64,000 nt of DNA from Bacillus_BD sp963787345 (GCA_963787345.1 CAWBCW010000026.1:186001-250000), one strand, 5' to 3'; shown: positions 27,138-36,445, numbered from the stretch's first letter. Translations and numbers: made by a program. Notes: a model not told the origin generated them from the letters alone.

Positions 27138-27837
27138 GCGTAAACCTAAAATTGTAAATGGAAAGGTGAAACGTTTTTCGATTCACTTCATGATTTTTCA
27201 CTGGGGCTACGCCTTATCCTACTTTATCCTTTATTTAACAGGACTTGCGATGTACACAGACTTTTTTGACTGGTTATATGTATTATTTGGTGGACCTGCA
27301 ACGGGGCGTTTAATCCATAGAATTGCAGCCATAGCCTTTGTATTATTCCCAATCTATATGCTGATTTTTGACCGCAAGAGTATGTTCCATTGGTTAAAAA
27401 GTGCTTTTAAATGGGGAAAACATGACATAATTTATTTATTGAATTTCCCGTTAGATATGTTTGGCCTTAAGACAAAAAATCCTCCACAGGACTTTATTAG
27501 CGGCGGAGAAAAGTTAAATTCTTTAATGCAAATTTTTACATTCTTTATGTTTGTTGCTTCTGGAGTCGTTATGTGGGTTCCGCAGTATTTTCCAGGATGG
27601 GCAATTGATTGGTCATATCCAATCCATAACATTGCTTTAGGTTTATCTTTTATGGTTGTCATTGGACATATCTACTTGTCTAGTAAAAATCCATCTTCAA
27701 AGGCATCACTTGAAGGCATGACAACAGGATATTGTTCAGAGGACTATGCAAAATATCACCATACAAATTGGTATAATGAAATTGTAGCAGAAGAAGAAAA
27801 GGCAAGAAAAGAAGATAATCGAAATAAAGGTGCATAA
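27130..27837 (+). CDS. fdnI: Formate dehydrogenase cytochrome b subunit
   Basis: A 235-residue membrane protein with four main helices. Histidines that could bind two haems occur in HFMIFHWGYALSY (residues about 12-24), RLIHRIAA, PIHNIALG and VVIGHIYLS. This gamma subunit passes electrons from FdnH to menaquinone. The start is ATG 27130, after GGAAGGTGAGG and inside the end of fdnH. A GTG at 27118 is part of the ribosome binding site. It is the last structural gene of the complex. Confidence 0.9.
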   Translation: MSKRKPKIVNGKVKRFSIHFMIFHWGYALSYFILYLTGLAMYTDFFDWLYVLFGGPATGRLIHRIAAIAFVLFPIYMLIFDRKSMFHWLKSAFKWGKHDIIYLLNFPLDMFGLKTKNPPQDFISGGEKLNSLMQIFTFFMFVASGVVMWVPQYFPGWAIDWSYPIHNIALGLSFMVVIGHIYLSSKNPSSKASLEGMTTGYCSEDYAKYHHTNWYNEIVAEEEKARKEDNRNKGA

Positions 27838-27839
27838 TA

Positions 27840-27964
27840 ATAGAAAAGCGGAAGCGTCTTGCTCACCCCGACTAGCATAAGACGAGCCGTCAGGAAGGTT
27901 GTTCTTTAACCTTCTTGACGGATTGGCTTGTGACCTCGAGGGGGTAGGCGCTGCAGCTAGATAA
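27840..27964. repeat. Dispersed intergenic repeat with long hairpins
   Basis: A 125-base element running from TAGAAAAGCGGAAGC to GCAGCTAGA. It contains a strong hairpin (27887-27900 with 27908-27921) and outer pairings such as AGCG/CGCT and ACCCC/GGGGGT. I recall very similar elements scattered between genes in several Bacillus genomes. Only one copy is in this window. Confidence 0.65.
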
Positions 27965-28056
27965 TTAAGAAATAAACAGACAGAGAGGCTGATTCGAAGG
28001 ACTTTTGGAGTCAGCCTCCTTTCATACTTTTTATTACTATTAGTGAGGTGAAAATA

Positions 28057-28857
28057 TTGAAAAGCAATGTTATAAGCCAAGAATATTTGCGATTCCAAGA
28101 GTCGATTTCAGATTTGATCAAAAAGAAACTTGGAACACTATCACAGCAAGAAATAATCAAAGAGCAAGACCTTAACGTAAAAGAATTTCCTTTACTTCCA
28201 CATCAAGAACAGCATATAAATGTAAAGGATTACAGTGCTTTTATAGATGAGCTTTCAAAAGTAATCGCTGAAAATAAGCCAGAATCAGCGCAAGGCTTAG
28301 AGAAAATAAAGTCATTATTAAATGATGACGTATTAGAAAAGTGGATAACAGAGGCTATTGCAGTAAACACATACTATTTCTCCGATTTTGCAAAAGAGCA
28401 TCAGCTTCCAGAATGGGTGCCGTTATTTTTAGCAGAAAATGCCGTGAGGCCCTTTATCCAAAAAGCTGCACAGGAGCTAAAACAACAAATTCCAAAACAA
28501 GGTCATAAAGGTTCATGTCCAGTTTGCGGTGAGCCATCGAGGCTCGCGGTAATTAATAAGAGTGGCAAGAAGGAAATCACCTGTTCAAGATGTCATTATT
28601 CCTGGGAAGAAAAGAAAACTAGCTGCGCTCATTGCGGAACAGAAGAGCAAGGTCAAGTCGTTGTGTTAAGAGTTGAAGACGATGATAGTGCAGAAATCTA
28701 TGCATGCAAGTCTTGTAAGGGGTATACTAAAGTTATTGATACTCGAGAATTAATAAAGGTTGCGTTACCTGAAATGTTAGACTTAAAAAGCATTCATTTA
28801 GATTATGTTGCACAAGAAAATGGTTATGGGTATGGAAAAGAGGAAGCTTCTCACTAA
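28057..28857 (+). CDS. fdhE: Formate dehydrogenase accessory protein FdhE
   Basis: A 266-residue protein. FdhE is a cytoplasmic chaperone that binds the catalytic subunit before Tat export. The C-terminal half carries rubredoxin-like zinc knuckles CPVCG, CSRCHYSW, CAHCG and CKSC. The N-terminal half is helical. The start is TTG 28057, after AGTGAGGTG; GTG 28048 is part of that site. It is separated from fdnI by the repeat, so it may have its own promoter. Confidence 0.9.
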   Translation: MKSNVISQEYLRFQESISDLIKKKLGTLSQQEIIKEQDLNVKEFPLLPHQEQHINVKDYSAFIDELSKVIAENKPESAQGLEKIKSLLNDDVLEKWITEAIAVNTYYFSDFAKEHQLPEWVPLFLAENAVRPFIQKAAQELKQQIPKQGHKGSCPVCGEPSRLAVINKSGKKEITCSRCHYSWEEKKTSCAHCGTEEQGQVVVLRVEDDDSAEIYACKSCKGYTKVIDTRELIKVALPEMLDLKSIHLDYVAQENGYGYGKEEASH

Positions 28858-28871
28858 GAGGTGTTTTATAA

Positions 28872-29492
28872 ATGATGAAATCAACAGGTATTATTTTAGC
28901 AGGTGGAAAATCAAGTAGAATGGGAACAAATAAAGCTCTGCTTACAATTGAAGGGAAGACAGTCGTTGAACGGATTGCCGAACAATTAGATGGAATCGTC
29001 GATCAGAGCATCATTGTAACGAATCACTTTCAAGACTATGAATTTTTACAACTTCCAATGGTAGAAGACAGGTGGAAAGATAAGGGACCCCTTGCTGGAA
29101 TTGAGGCAGGCCTTACTGCTTCAAAAACAGAGAAAAATTTGATTGTCGCCTGCGACATGCCTTTTATATCGATAGAAGTGGGTAAGTATTTACTTACCCT
29201 TTTAGAACATAATCAAGCAGCTATACCAGAAATAGACGGAAGGCTGCATCCCCTATTTGCAGCTTATCATAAGGAAATTACACCAGCTGTTACCGAATCG
29301 CTCGTTAACAATCAACTCCGAATTAGACAACTGTTACATACTATTCATGTTAAAATAGTTAAGAATGAAGAACTAGATTCTTGTGGAATTTCCTCAGAGG
29401 ACATTTACTTTTTTAATATGAATCATCCCAATGAATACCATGAAGCAATTGAACTCGTAAAAAGGGCAAAAGGCGGTGTGAGTAAATCATGA
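28872..29492 (+). CDS. mobA: Molybdenum cofactor guanylyltransferase MobA
   Basis: A 206-residue nucleotidyltransferase with the GTP-binding LAGGKSSRMGTNKALL at the N-terminus and the DKGPLAGIEAGL and VACDMPFIS segments. It adds GMP to molybdopterin, giving the bis-MGD cofactor that FdnG needs. It follows fdhE by 14 bases and overlaps moeA by 4 bases, so they are one transcription unit. Confidence 0.92.
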   Translation: MMKSTGIILAGGKSSRMGTNKALLTIEGKTVVERIAEQLDGIVDQSIIVTNHFQDYEFLQLPMVEDRWKDKGPLAGIEAGLTASKTEKNLIVACDMPFISIEVGKYLLTLLEHNQAAIPEIDGRLHPLFAAYHKEITPAVTESLVNNQLRIRQLLHTIHVKIVKNEELDSCGISSEDIYFFNMNHPNEYHEAIELVKRAKGGVSKS

Positions 29493-30718
29493 AATTTTTC
29501 CAAGTGAAATCAGTAGAGGAGACGTTTTCTCTTATTGAGGAAATGATAAAGCCTTTATCAGATATGGAAGTTAAGCCTTTACATCAAGCATTAAACTATA
29601 TTTTAGCCAAAGATATCGTTGTAAAAGAAAACGTTCCTGGATTTCGCCGTTCCTCTGTTGACGGTTATGCAGTTAAGGCTGCTGATACATTCGGTTCTTC
29701 GGAAAGCATGCCTGGATTTCTCACGGTGATAGGTGAAGTCAAGATGGGGGAAGCTCCTGAAAGGGCGTTATATGCCGGGGAAGCCATGTATGTTCCAACA
29801 GGTGGTATGCTCCCAGATGGCAGTGACGCGGTTATTATGATTGAACATTGTGAGGATTTAAGTGGCCTCCTTAATTTATATCGACAGGTCGTTCCAGGGG
29901 AAAATGTTATTTCAGTTGGAGAGGATTTAAAAGAAGGAGAGCTTCTTGTGAACGTTGGGACCAGACTGCGTCCCCAGGAATTAGGGGCACTCGCATCGCA
30001 AGGGATTACAGAAGTAACCGTTTATCGTAAACCTATGATTGGTTATCTTTCATCAGGAGATGAAATTGTCCCAATTGAAACGAAAGAACTCGGAATTGGA
30101 AAAGTTCGTGATATGAATGGGATTACCATCGGATCGCTTGTAACACAATGGGGCTGTGAATTCATCTACGGCGGGATTGTAGAGGATAGTCGTGAGGAGT
30201 TGGAACGTGTTACAAAGGAAATGATAGAGAAAACTGACTGTTTAATTCTTTCAGGTGGAAGTTCGGTTGGAGCGAAGGATTACTCGGTTGAGGTGATCGA
30301 CACTCTTGGCAAGCCTGGGGTATTTGTTCACGGTGTTTCGATTAAGCCAGGAAAACCAACGATACTTGCATCTGCAAATGGAAAACCAATTATGGGTCTT
30401 CCAGGTCATCCTGCTTCAGCGATGATCATTTTTGATCTCTTTGGTAAAGCGATTTTACATAGATTACAAGGTTGGAATGCTACTGAAAAAAGTATGTCAA
30501 GGGCAATAGTAACAAAGAACCTCCCTTCTACACCGGGCAGAACTGATTATATTCGAGCACAGGTTTATTTTGAAAATAATCAATGGTATGCAGAGCCGAT
30601 TCTTGGAAAGTCAGGGCTAATTTCTACTCTTGTTAGAAGTGAAGGAATGATTGAGATTCCATCGAAAAGTGAGGGAATTCAAAAAGGAGATACGGTGTCA
30701 GTCAGATTATTTGGGTAG
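29489..30718 (+). CDS. moeA: Molybdopterin molybdotransferase MoeA
   Basis: A 409-residue MoeA that inserts molybdate into adenylylated molybdopterin. Visible motifs are FRRSSVDGYAVKA near residue 52, SSGDEIV near 190, LSGGSSVGAKDY near 250 and GLPGHPAS near 300. Length matches MoeA (about 410). It overlaps mobA by 4 bases and is followed, 9 bases on, by a second MoeA-like gene. Confidence 0.93.
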   Translation: MKFFQVKSVEETFSLIEEMIKPLSDMEVKPLHQALNYILAKDIVVKENVPGFRRSSVDGYAVKAADTFGSSESMPGFLTVIGEVKMGEAPERALYAGEAMYVPTGGMLPDGSDAVIMIEHCEDLSGLLNLYRQVVPGENVISVGEDLKEGELLVNVGTRLRPQELGALASQGITEVTVYRKPMIGYLSSGDEIVPIETKELGIGKVRDMNGITIGSLVTQWGCEFIYGGIVEDSREELERVTKEMIEKTDCLILSGGSSVGAKDYSVEVIDTLGKPGVFVHGVSIKPGKPTILASANGKPIMGLPGHPASAMIIFDLFGKAILHRLQGWNATEKSMSRAIVTKNLPSTPGRTDYIRAQVYFENNQWYAEPILGKSGLISTLVRSEGMIEIPSKSEGIQKGDTVSVRLFG

Positions 30719-30727
30719 GTGAACAAA

Positions 30728-32656
30728 ATGAAGAAGGCAAAATATGAACGCATAATCTATTTGCAAGATACACCAAGGGATGAGGCTTTACAGGAATTAT
30801 TACGTAATTTTAACCCTGAACGTCAAGTAGAAACCATCCTAAGTACACAAGCTCTAGGAAGAGTAACGGCAGTACCTATTTTTGCGAAAATGTCGAACCC
30901 GCATTATCATGCCTCTGCTATGGATGGAATTGCTGTAAAAGCAGAGGAAACTTTTACTGCCCATGAGCAAAATCCTGTTCACCTAAAGTTGAATGAAGGG
31001 TTTGTATATGTGAATACAGGCAATGAAATTCCTATACCCTATAATGCGGTGATAATGATTGAACATATTCAGGAGCTTGACGAGGAGATTGTGGAAATCA
31101 TTGAACCGACAGCACCATGGCAGCATATACGCCCGATTGGTGAGGATATTATCCAAGAGGAAATGCTCTTTCCGCAGGGACATATAATCCGTCCAGTCGA
31201 CATTGGCGTTCTTCTTGCTTCTCAAAGGGTTGAGGTCTCTGTCGTAAAAAAGCCAGTTGTCACGATTATTCCAACAGGAGATGAACTTGTATTTCCAAAT
31301 GGAGAAACGCCGCCTGGAAAATTGGTTGAGTTCAACGGTACTGTCATGGCGAACTATATCGATGAATGGGGTGGCGAGCCACATCTTACTTCGGTTGTGA
31401 AAGACGACCCGGAGGAAATTAAACAAGCCTTATTAGATGCTGTGGATCAATCAGATTTGGTTATTATTAATGCAGGTTCTTCCGCAGGGTCTGAAGATTA
31501 TACCGTCCACATTATCGAAGAACTAGGTGAGGTTTATACTCATGGCGTGGCAACAAGACCCGGAAAGCCTGTTGCTCTTGGGAAAATTAAAGACAAATTA
31601 GTCATTGGTGTGCCGGGGTATCCTGTCTCTGCTTATTTAGATTTAGAATGGTTTGTCCAGCCATTAGTTTGTGATTATTTACAAGTTCCAGTACCAAAGC
31701 GCCCTACACTAAAGGTGAAACTAGGCCGGCGTATTGTTGGGACAATGGGAGCAGAGGATTTTATCCGAATGAGTATTGGATATGTCCATGGTGAATATGT
31801 GGCCAATCCATTGCCTAGAGCAGCTGGTGTGACGATGTCGCTCGTGAAAGCAGATGGTTTGCTCCTTATTCCATCACATTTACTAGGTTTTGAACAGGGA
31901 GAAATGGTTGAGGTGGAGTTGCTAAAACCAATTGAGGAAATCAGTCAAGCGGTTGTGTTTAACGGCAGCCATGACTTAACGATTGATTTATTGTCCTCTC
32001 ATTTGAAAAAGATTGATCTCAATACAAAAATTATTTCTTCCCATGTCGGCAGTATGGCGGGGTTAATGGCAATTAGAAAAGGGGAAGCACATGTCGCTGG
32101 TACCCACTTGCTTGATCCAGAAACGAACACGTATAATGTTCCATATATTAAGAAGTTTTTAGCAGGGCAACAAGTTGTTCTTTACCCTTTTTTGAAACGG
32201 AAACAGGGCTGGTTCGTCGCAAAAGGAAACCCATTAAGAATTAGGAATGTGAAAGATATTGTAGACAAAAAGGCTCATTTCGTCAATCGGCAAAAAGGGG
32301 CTGGAACAAGAATCTTATTTGATTTGTTACTGAGGGAAGCAGGCGTGGCGTCTGAAGATATTGTTGGCTACGGACGTGAAATGTTTACCCATTTAAGCGT
32401 CGCAGCCGAGGTCAAAGTGGACGAAGCGGCGGTTGGATTGGGGATTTACTCGGCGGCGAAAACAATGGATATTGACTTTATCCCAGTTGCAGATGAAAGT
32501 TATGATTTATTAATGACAAAGGGATTTTTTGAAAGTGAGCACGGAAGCGAGCTCATTTCTGTCATCCAAAGTGAAGCCTTTAAACAAGATGTTGCCGGGA
32601 TTGGCGGATATGTTGTGGTTGATCATCCGGAACCAATATTTTTTGGAAAGGACTAG
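30728..32656 (+). CDS. MoeA-like protein fused to a periplasmic-binding-like domain
   Basis: A 642-residue fusion. Residues 1-400 are a second MoeA (SAMDGIAVKA, PTGDELV, NAGSSAGSEDYT and GVPGYPVS motifs). Residues about 410-640 resemble the PBP-like domain found alone or fused in molybdenum cofactor proteins (HVGSMAGLMAIRKGEAHVAG and VNRQKGAGTR). That domain may bind molybdate or tungstate, but this is inference. Archaea and clostridia have similar fusions. The start is ATG 30728; GTG 30719 abuts the moeA stop. Two MoeA proteins in one operon may separate metal choice or cofactor steps. Confidence 0.85.
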   Translation: MKKAKYERIIYLQDTPRDEALQELLRNFNPERQVETILSTQALGRVTAVPIFAKMSNPHYHASAMDGIAVKAEETFTAHEQNPVHLKLNEGFVYVNTGNEIPIPYNAVIMIEHIQELDEEIVEIIEPTAPWQHIRPIGEDIIQEEMLFPQGHIIRPVDIGVLLASQRVEVSVVKKPVVTIIPTGDELVFPNGETPPGKLVEFNGTVMANYIDEWGGEPHLTSVVKDDPEEIKQALLDAVDQSDLVIINAGSSAGSEDYTVHIIEELGEVYTHGVATRPGKPVALGKIKDKLVIGVPGYPVSAYLDLEWFVQPLVCDYLQVPVPKRPTLKVKLGRRIVGTMGAEDFIRMSIGYVHGEYVANPLPRAAGVTMSLVKADGLLLIPSHLLGFEQGEMVEVELLKPIEEISQAVVFNGSHDLTIDLLSSHLKKIDLNTKIISSHVGSMAGLMAIRKGEAHVAGTHLLDPETNTYNVPYIKKFLAGQQVVLYPFLKRKQGWFVAKGNPLRIRNVKDIVDKKAHFVNRQKGAGTRILFDLLLREAGVASEDIVGYGREMFTHLSVAAEVKVDEAAVGLGIYSAAKTMDIDFIPVADESYDLLMTKGFFESEHGSELISVIQSEAFKQDVAGIGGYVVVDHPEPIFFGKD

Positions 32657-32669
32657 GGGGATAACGAAA

Positions 32670-33137
32670 ATGAATTACTATGAGATTTCAAAAGATCCAA
32701 TTAACATACAGAGTGTCATCGATAAAGTTGTCCGACGTGAGGCAGGTGCGATTACAACTTTTATCGGCACCGTAAGAGAACTTACACATGGAAAGAAAAC
32801 GCTTTATTTAATTTACGATGCATACGAGGCAATGGCTGTTAAAAAACTGGAGCAAATCGGCCGTGAAATTGAAGAAAAGTGGTCGGATTCTAAGGTGGCT
32901 ATTACCCACCGAGTTGGCAAATTAGATATTACGGATGTAGCTGTTGTGATTGCGGTTTCCACTCCACATCGTCCTGATGCCTATGAAGCCAATCGATATG
33001 CCATTGAAAGAATCAAGGAAATCGTTCCAATTTGGAAAAAGGAACATTGGGAGGATGGCGAGGAATGGATTGGAGACCAAAAAGAAACGGTGGCCTATCC
33101 ATCTGGAAAACCTGAGGAGAGTGATTTACGTGAATAA
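32670..33137 (+). CDS. moaE: Molybdopterin synthase catalytic subunit MoaE
   Basis: A 155-residue MoaE, which with MoaD thiocarboxylate converts cyclic pyranopterin monophosphate to molybdopterin. GTVRELTHGK, YDAYEAMAVKKLEQI and the C-terminal PIWKKEHWEDGEEWI are characteristic. The start is ATG 32670 after CTAGGGGG. It overlaps moaD by 8 bases. moaA and moaC, for the previous step, are not in the window. Confidence 0.93.
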   Translation: MNYYEISKDPINIQSVIDKVVRREAGAITTFIGTVRELTHGKKTLYLIYDAYEAMAVKKLEQIGREIEEKWSDSKVAITHRVGKLDITDVAVVIAVSTPHRPDAYEANRYAIERIKEIVPIWKKEHWEDGEEWIGDQKETVAYPSGKPEESDLRE

Positions 33138-33360
33138 AATTCTCTTTTTTGCCCATTTACGTGATGCTGTTGGACAAGACAGTATAGAAATTGAAGGGAA
33201 TGGTCTCACCGTTGCCGAATTAAAACAACAAATGGCTGAAAAATATGACCTAAAAGTTGACAATGTTATGGTTTCCATCAACGAGGAATTCGCTGCAATT
33301 GACGATATCATTCAAAGTGGTGACGTCATCGCATTTATTCCACCCGTTAGTGGCGGGTGA
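33130..33360 (+). CDS. moaD: Molybdopterin synthase sulfur carrier MoaD
   Basis: A 76-residue ubiquitin-like protein ending in the required Gly-Gly (PPVSGG). The terminal glycine is activated by MoeB and carries sulfur to MoaE. The start is GTG 33130, ten bases after GAGGAG; GTG 33121 is too close to it. It overlaps the end of moaE. Confidence 0.92.
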   Translation: MNKILFFAHLRDAVGQDSIEIEGNGLTVAELKQQMAEKYDLKVDNVMVSINEEFAAIDDIIQSGDVIAFIPPVSGG

Positions 33361-33442
33361 AACAGAGGAGCGGTTCTTTTGTTTCACTGAAGGATAATGG
33401 GAAAAATAAAAAATAACTTTTTCTCGATAAAGAAGGTGTCAT

Positions 33443-34465
33443 ATGTTTGAACGATATTCCCGGCAGATGTTATTTTCGCCAATAGGGAAAGAGGGACAGG
33501 AAAAAATTCGCTCAAAGCATGTTCTGATGATTGGGGCAGGGGCACTTGGCTCAAGTTCTGCAGAAATGCTGACAAGAGCAGGCGTTGGCGCCATTACAAT
33601 TGTGGATCGAGATTATGTTGAAGCCAGTAATCTTCAGCGTCAGCAGCTCTATACAGAAGAAGATGTAGAGCAAAGGCTCCCAAAAGCGGCGGCGGCTGAA
33701 AGGCGTTTAAAACAAATTAATTCAGAGGTTACGATCCATTCCGTTATTGGGGATGCCACGCCGGAAATGCTTGAAGAATTAGTACAAGGAAAAGATTTAA
33801 TCATTGATGCTACAGATAATTTCGAAACAAGATTAGCGATTAATGATATTTCGCAGAAATTTGGGGTGCCTTGGGTTTATGGGGCTATTGTTGGAAGTTT
33901 CGGGATGAGTTTTACGATTATTCCAGGAAAGACTCCATGTTTGAACTGTTTGTTGAAATCGATCCCGTTGCAGCAAGGAATGACATGTGATACTGTTGGC
34001 GTTATTTCGCCAACGGTTGGGATGGTTGTTGCCTATCAAGTGGCAGAGGCATTGAAAATTCTTGTTGAAGATTGGGATGCCGTCCGGTCAACTTTTATCA
34101 GTTTTGACTTATGGCGAAATCAATATTCTAGTATGAAAATGACAAAGGCGAAAGATGAGACCTGTCTATCTTGTGGCCGTGAGCGGACATATCCATTTTT
34201 AGATTATGATAATTTAACGAAATCGACTGTTCTTTGTGGGAGGGATACGGTACAAGTTCGTCCTCCCAAACCTCTACAAATTACACTAGAGGAACTTGCA
34301 AATCAACTAACAGTTATTGGCTATGAAGTGAAGGGAAATCCCTATCTTATATCCGTCGAAACAGGTCAAGAGAGAATGGTGATCTTTAAGGATGGACGAG
34401 CTCTTATCCATGGAACGAAAGACTTGACTGTAGCAAAGACGTTATATAATCGAATATTAGGCTGA
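33443..34465 (+). CDS. moeB: Molybdopterin-synthase adenylyltransferase MoeB (ThiF family)
   Basis: A 340-residue E1-like enzyme with the ATP-binding IGAGALGSSSAEML, the DRDYVEASNLQRQQLY arginine segment and two zinc-binding Cys pairs, CLNC and CLSC. It adenylates the MoaD C-terminus. It ends with a weakly conserved region of about 80 residues, in the place of the rhodanese-like domain of longer homologues. ThiF is the alternative; the position after moaD favours MoeB. Confidence 0.88.
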   Translation: MFERYSRQMLFSPIGKEGQEKIRSKHVLMIGAGALGSSSAEMLTRAGVGAITIVDRDYVEASNLQRQQLYTEEDVEQRLPKAAAAERRLKQINSEVTIHSVIGDATPEMLEELVQGKDLIIDATDNFETRLAINDISQKFGVPWVYGAIVGSFGMSFTIIPGKTPCLNCLLKSIPLQQGMTCDTVGVISPTVGMVVAYQVAEALKILVEDWDAVRSTFISFDLWRNQYSSMKMTKAKDETCLSCGRERTYPFLDYDNLTKSTVLCGRDTVQVRPPKPLQITLEELANQLTVIGYEVKGNPYLISVETGQERMVIFKDGRALIHGTKDLTVAKTLYNRILG

Positions 34466-34473
34466 TTTTTAGT

Positions 34474-34505
34474 GAAGAGTGCGATAAAGTTCGCACTCTT
34501 TTTTG
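34474..34505 (+). terminator. Terminator ending the molybdenum cofactor operon
   Basis: AAGAGTGCGA / TTCGCACTCTT arms with a 5-base loop and a run of T. Confidence 0.93.
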
Positions 34506-34737
34506 CATTATTACAGACTTGTAGTGGCCTTGTAATATAAATGAAAAGAAAAAAGTCTACTATTCTACAATATTCGACGTTATAATGGGGGATGTTTGAA
34601 TCTATTACACACATATTTTAGGAGCCTTTTTGATTAGGCCTCATAATGATCAATAAATCCTAACTATAATTATTTTACGAAGATAACAAGAGAATGGTTA
34701 TCTACTATACATAGGGTTAAACGGGGAGAGAAACATT

Positions 34738-35865
34738 TTGAAAAAGATATTCATGGGCATTATTTTAACAGTAACCTTAGGGTTTAGCGGAGTATTGGGT
34801 GGGGGAACACCTGTAAAAGCAGAAATCGTTGCATCGATTAATGAAGAAATTAATAGTTTAGAAGATCAATTGAAACAGGCATCAGAGGAGTTACGGAAAT
34901 TAACAGATACAGTTGTAGAAACGCAATACAAAATTGATCAGAAAAACCAAGAAGTAGTAAGCACAAAGGCAGAAATTGAAAAGCTGCAAAATGAAATTGC
35001 TGAAATTGAGAAACGAATCGAAGCACGTAATGTCGTTTTGAAAGACCGTGCTCGTTCTTTACAAGAGTCAGGCGGAACCGTCAGCTATTTGGAAGTGTTG
35101 CTAGGTGCGCAAAGTTTCAGTGACTTTATTAATCGTACAGAAGCGGTTGCAACCATTGTTTCAGCTGATAAGAGTATTCTTGAAGAACATAACCTTGATA
35201 TGGAACGTTCGGAATCTGCAAAACGTGAGGTAGAAACAAAACTTCAATCACTAGAAACGATGCTAGATGATTTAAAGAGAATGGAAGTAGAAACCAATCA
35301 ACAGATGCAGGAGCTAGAAGACAAAGAGGTTAAAATGCAAGGGGAAGTAAATGCTTTAATGAAGGAAAAAGAAGAGTTAGTTGCTGCGGAGGCAGCAGCT
35401 AAAGCACAGGCTGAAAACGCCCAAAAGTCTTCGCAGACAAGTGTTCAACCATCACAGAACACAACAGTAGCGGCGCCATCATCTTCTGTACAGGGGAATG
35501 GTGAGTTTGGTTGGCCCGCAGTGGGTGGAATTATTACTTCTTATCAAGGTCCACGTTGGGGTCGACTCCATAAAGGAATTGATATTGCAGGCGTATCAAA
35601 TCGAGCCATTTTAGCATCCCAAGATGGAACTGTCGTCTTTGCTGGTTGGCATAATGCATATGGTAATTATGTTAAGATTAATCATCCGAATGGATATATG
35701 ACTTTATATGCACATATGTCTTCATTAAATGTTTCAGCGGGACAAACAGTTTCAAAAGGTCAACAAATTGGGGTCATGGGTTCAACGGGACGTTCAACAG
35801 GAATGCATCTGCACTTTGAAGTTCATCAAAATGGTAAACTATTAAATCCAATGAGTGTCCTTTAA
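34738..35865 (+). CDS. M23 murein peptidase with N-terminal coiled coil
   Basis: A 375-residue secreted protein. The signal peptide ends near residue 28 (PVKAEI). A long coiled coil (about 30-225) is followed by an Ala/Gln/Ser linker and a LytM/M23 metallopeptidase domain with HKGIDIA, LYAHMS and HLHFEVHQNG, giving all zinc and catalytic histidines. This is the EnvC-like plan of cell-wall endopeptidases or their activators. The start is TTG 34738 after ACGGGGAGAG. It is not adjacent to ftsEX here. A strong terminator follows. Confidence 0.87.
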   Translation: MKKIFMGIILTVTLGFSGVLGGGTPVKAEIVASINEEINSLEDQLKQASEELRKLTDTVVETQYKIDQKNQEVVSTKAEIEKLQNEIAEIEKRIEARNVVLKDRARSLQESGGTVSYLEVLLGAQSFSDFINRTEAVATIVSADKSILEEHNLDMERSESAKREVETKLQSLETMLDDLKRMEVETNQQMQELEDKEVKMQGEVNALMKEKEELVAAEAAAKAQAENAQKSSQTSVQPSQNTTVAAPSSSVQGNGEFGWPAVGGIITSYQGPRWGRLHKGIDIAGVSNRAILASQDGTVVFAGWHNAYGNYVKINHPNGYMTLYAHMSSLNVSAGQTVSKGQQIGVMGSTGRSTGMHLHFEVHQNGKLLNPMSVL

Positions 35866-35876
35866 TATATATAATT

Positions 35877-35909
35877 AAGCGGTGGCTGCCTATCCAGTCG
35901 CCGCTTTTT
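35877..35909 (+). terminator. Terminator after M23 peptidase gene
   Basis: Hairpin AAGCGGTGGCTG / CAGTCGCCGCTT with one G:T-type mismatch, followed by TTTA. Confidence 0.82.
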
Positions 35910-35982
35910 AACGTAAAAATCCCTTTGTTAGACAATTTCCGTGTTATTATGAAGAAGTTGAAATATGCTGTCTAAATATAAA

Positions 35983-35998
35983 TGTTTCACGTGAAACA
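35983..35998. promoter_or_regulatory. parS site for ParB/Spo0J
   Basis: TGTTTCACGTGAAACA is a perfect 16-base palindrome identical to the B. subtilis parS consensus. It is intergenic, 118 bases after the M23 gene. ParB loads here and recruits SMC, so the window lies in the origin-proximal part of the chromosome. Confidence 0.95.
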
Positions 35999-36118
35999 TG
36001 ACAAATTTTATATAATTATGTCAAATGTCGGATTAGTTAAAATGCCTGAGGGATGTTATTGTTTGTCTTTTCATGTAAAATAGATACAGAATATTATGGA
36101 CAAGTTTTGGAGGGTATA

Positions 36119-36412
36119 ATGAATATTTCAGTTGAAAAGCTGCTTAATAAAATGGAAGAAAAAATAAAGGAAGCAAAGGAAACGGGTTCAGATGCCGTTA
36201 TTCGTGAGCGGATTCATGCGATTAAAACGATGTGTGAGCTGATTTTAGAGGAACCATCCGCAGCAACAACATCTGTGGATAAAAAACCTAGTTTTTCGAC
36301 TGTAACGTCATTTCAAAAAGGACAGGGTCAAGTATCAGCAACACCACCAATCGGGCAAGAACGATTAATCATTGATGGTGAGTCAAATGGAGAGTCCATT
36401 TTTGATTTCTAA
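36119..36412 (+). CDS. ywdI: YwdI family protein
   Basis: A 97-residue protein resembling B. subtilis YwdI. The first 45 residues form a conserved helical block (SVEKLLNKMEEKIKEAKE, RIHAIKTMCELIL). The remainder is low complexity and ends in GESIFDF. The start is ATG 36119 after TGGAGGG; an in-frame ATG farther upstream is not preceded by a site. It precedes ywdK, as in B. subtilis. Function unknown. Confidence 0.82.
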   Translation: MNISVEKLLNKMEEKIKEAKETGSDAVIRERIHAIKTMCELILEEPSAATTSVDKKPSFSTVTSFQKGQGQVSATPPIGQERLIIDGESNGESIFDF

Positions 36413-36445
36413 ATGAAGATGAAGATACATGGGGAGGGAATATAG

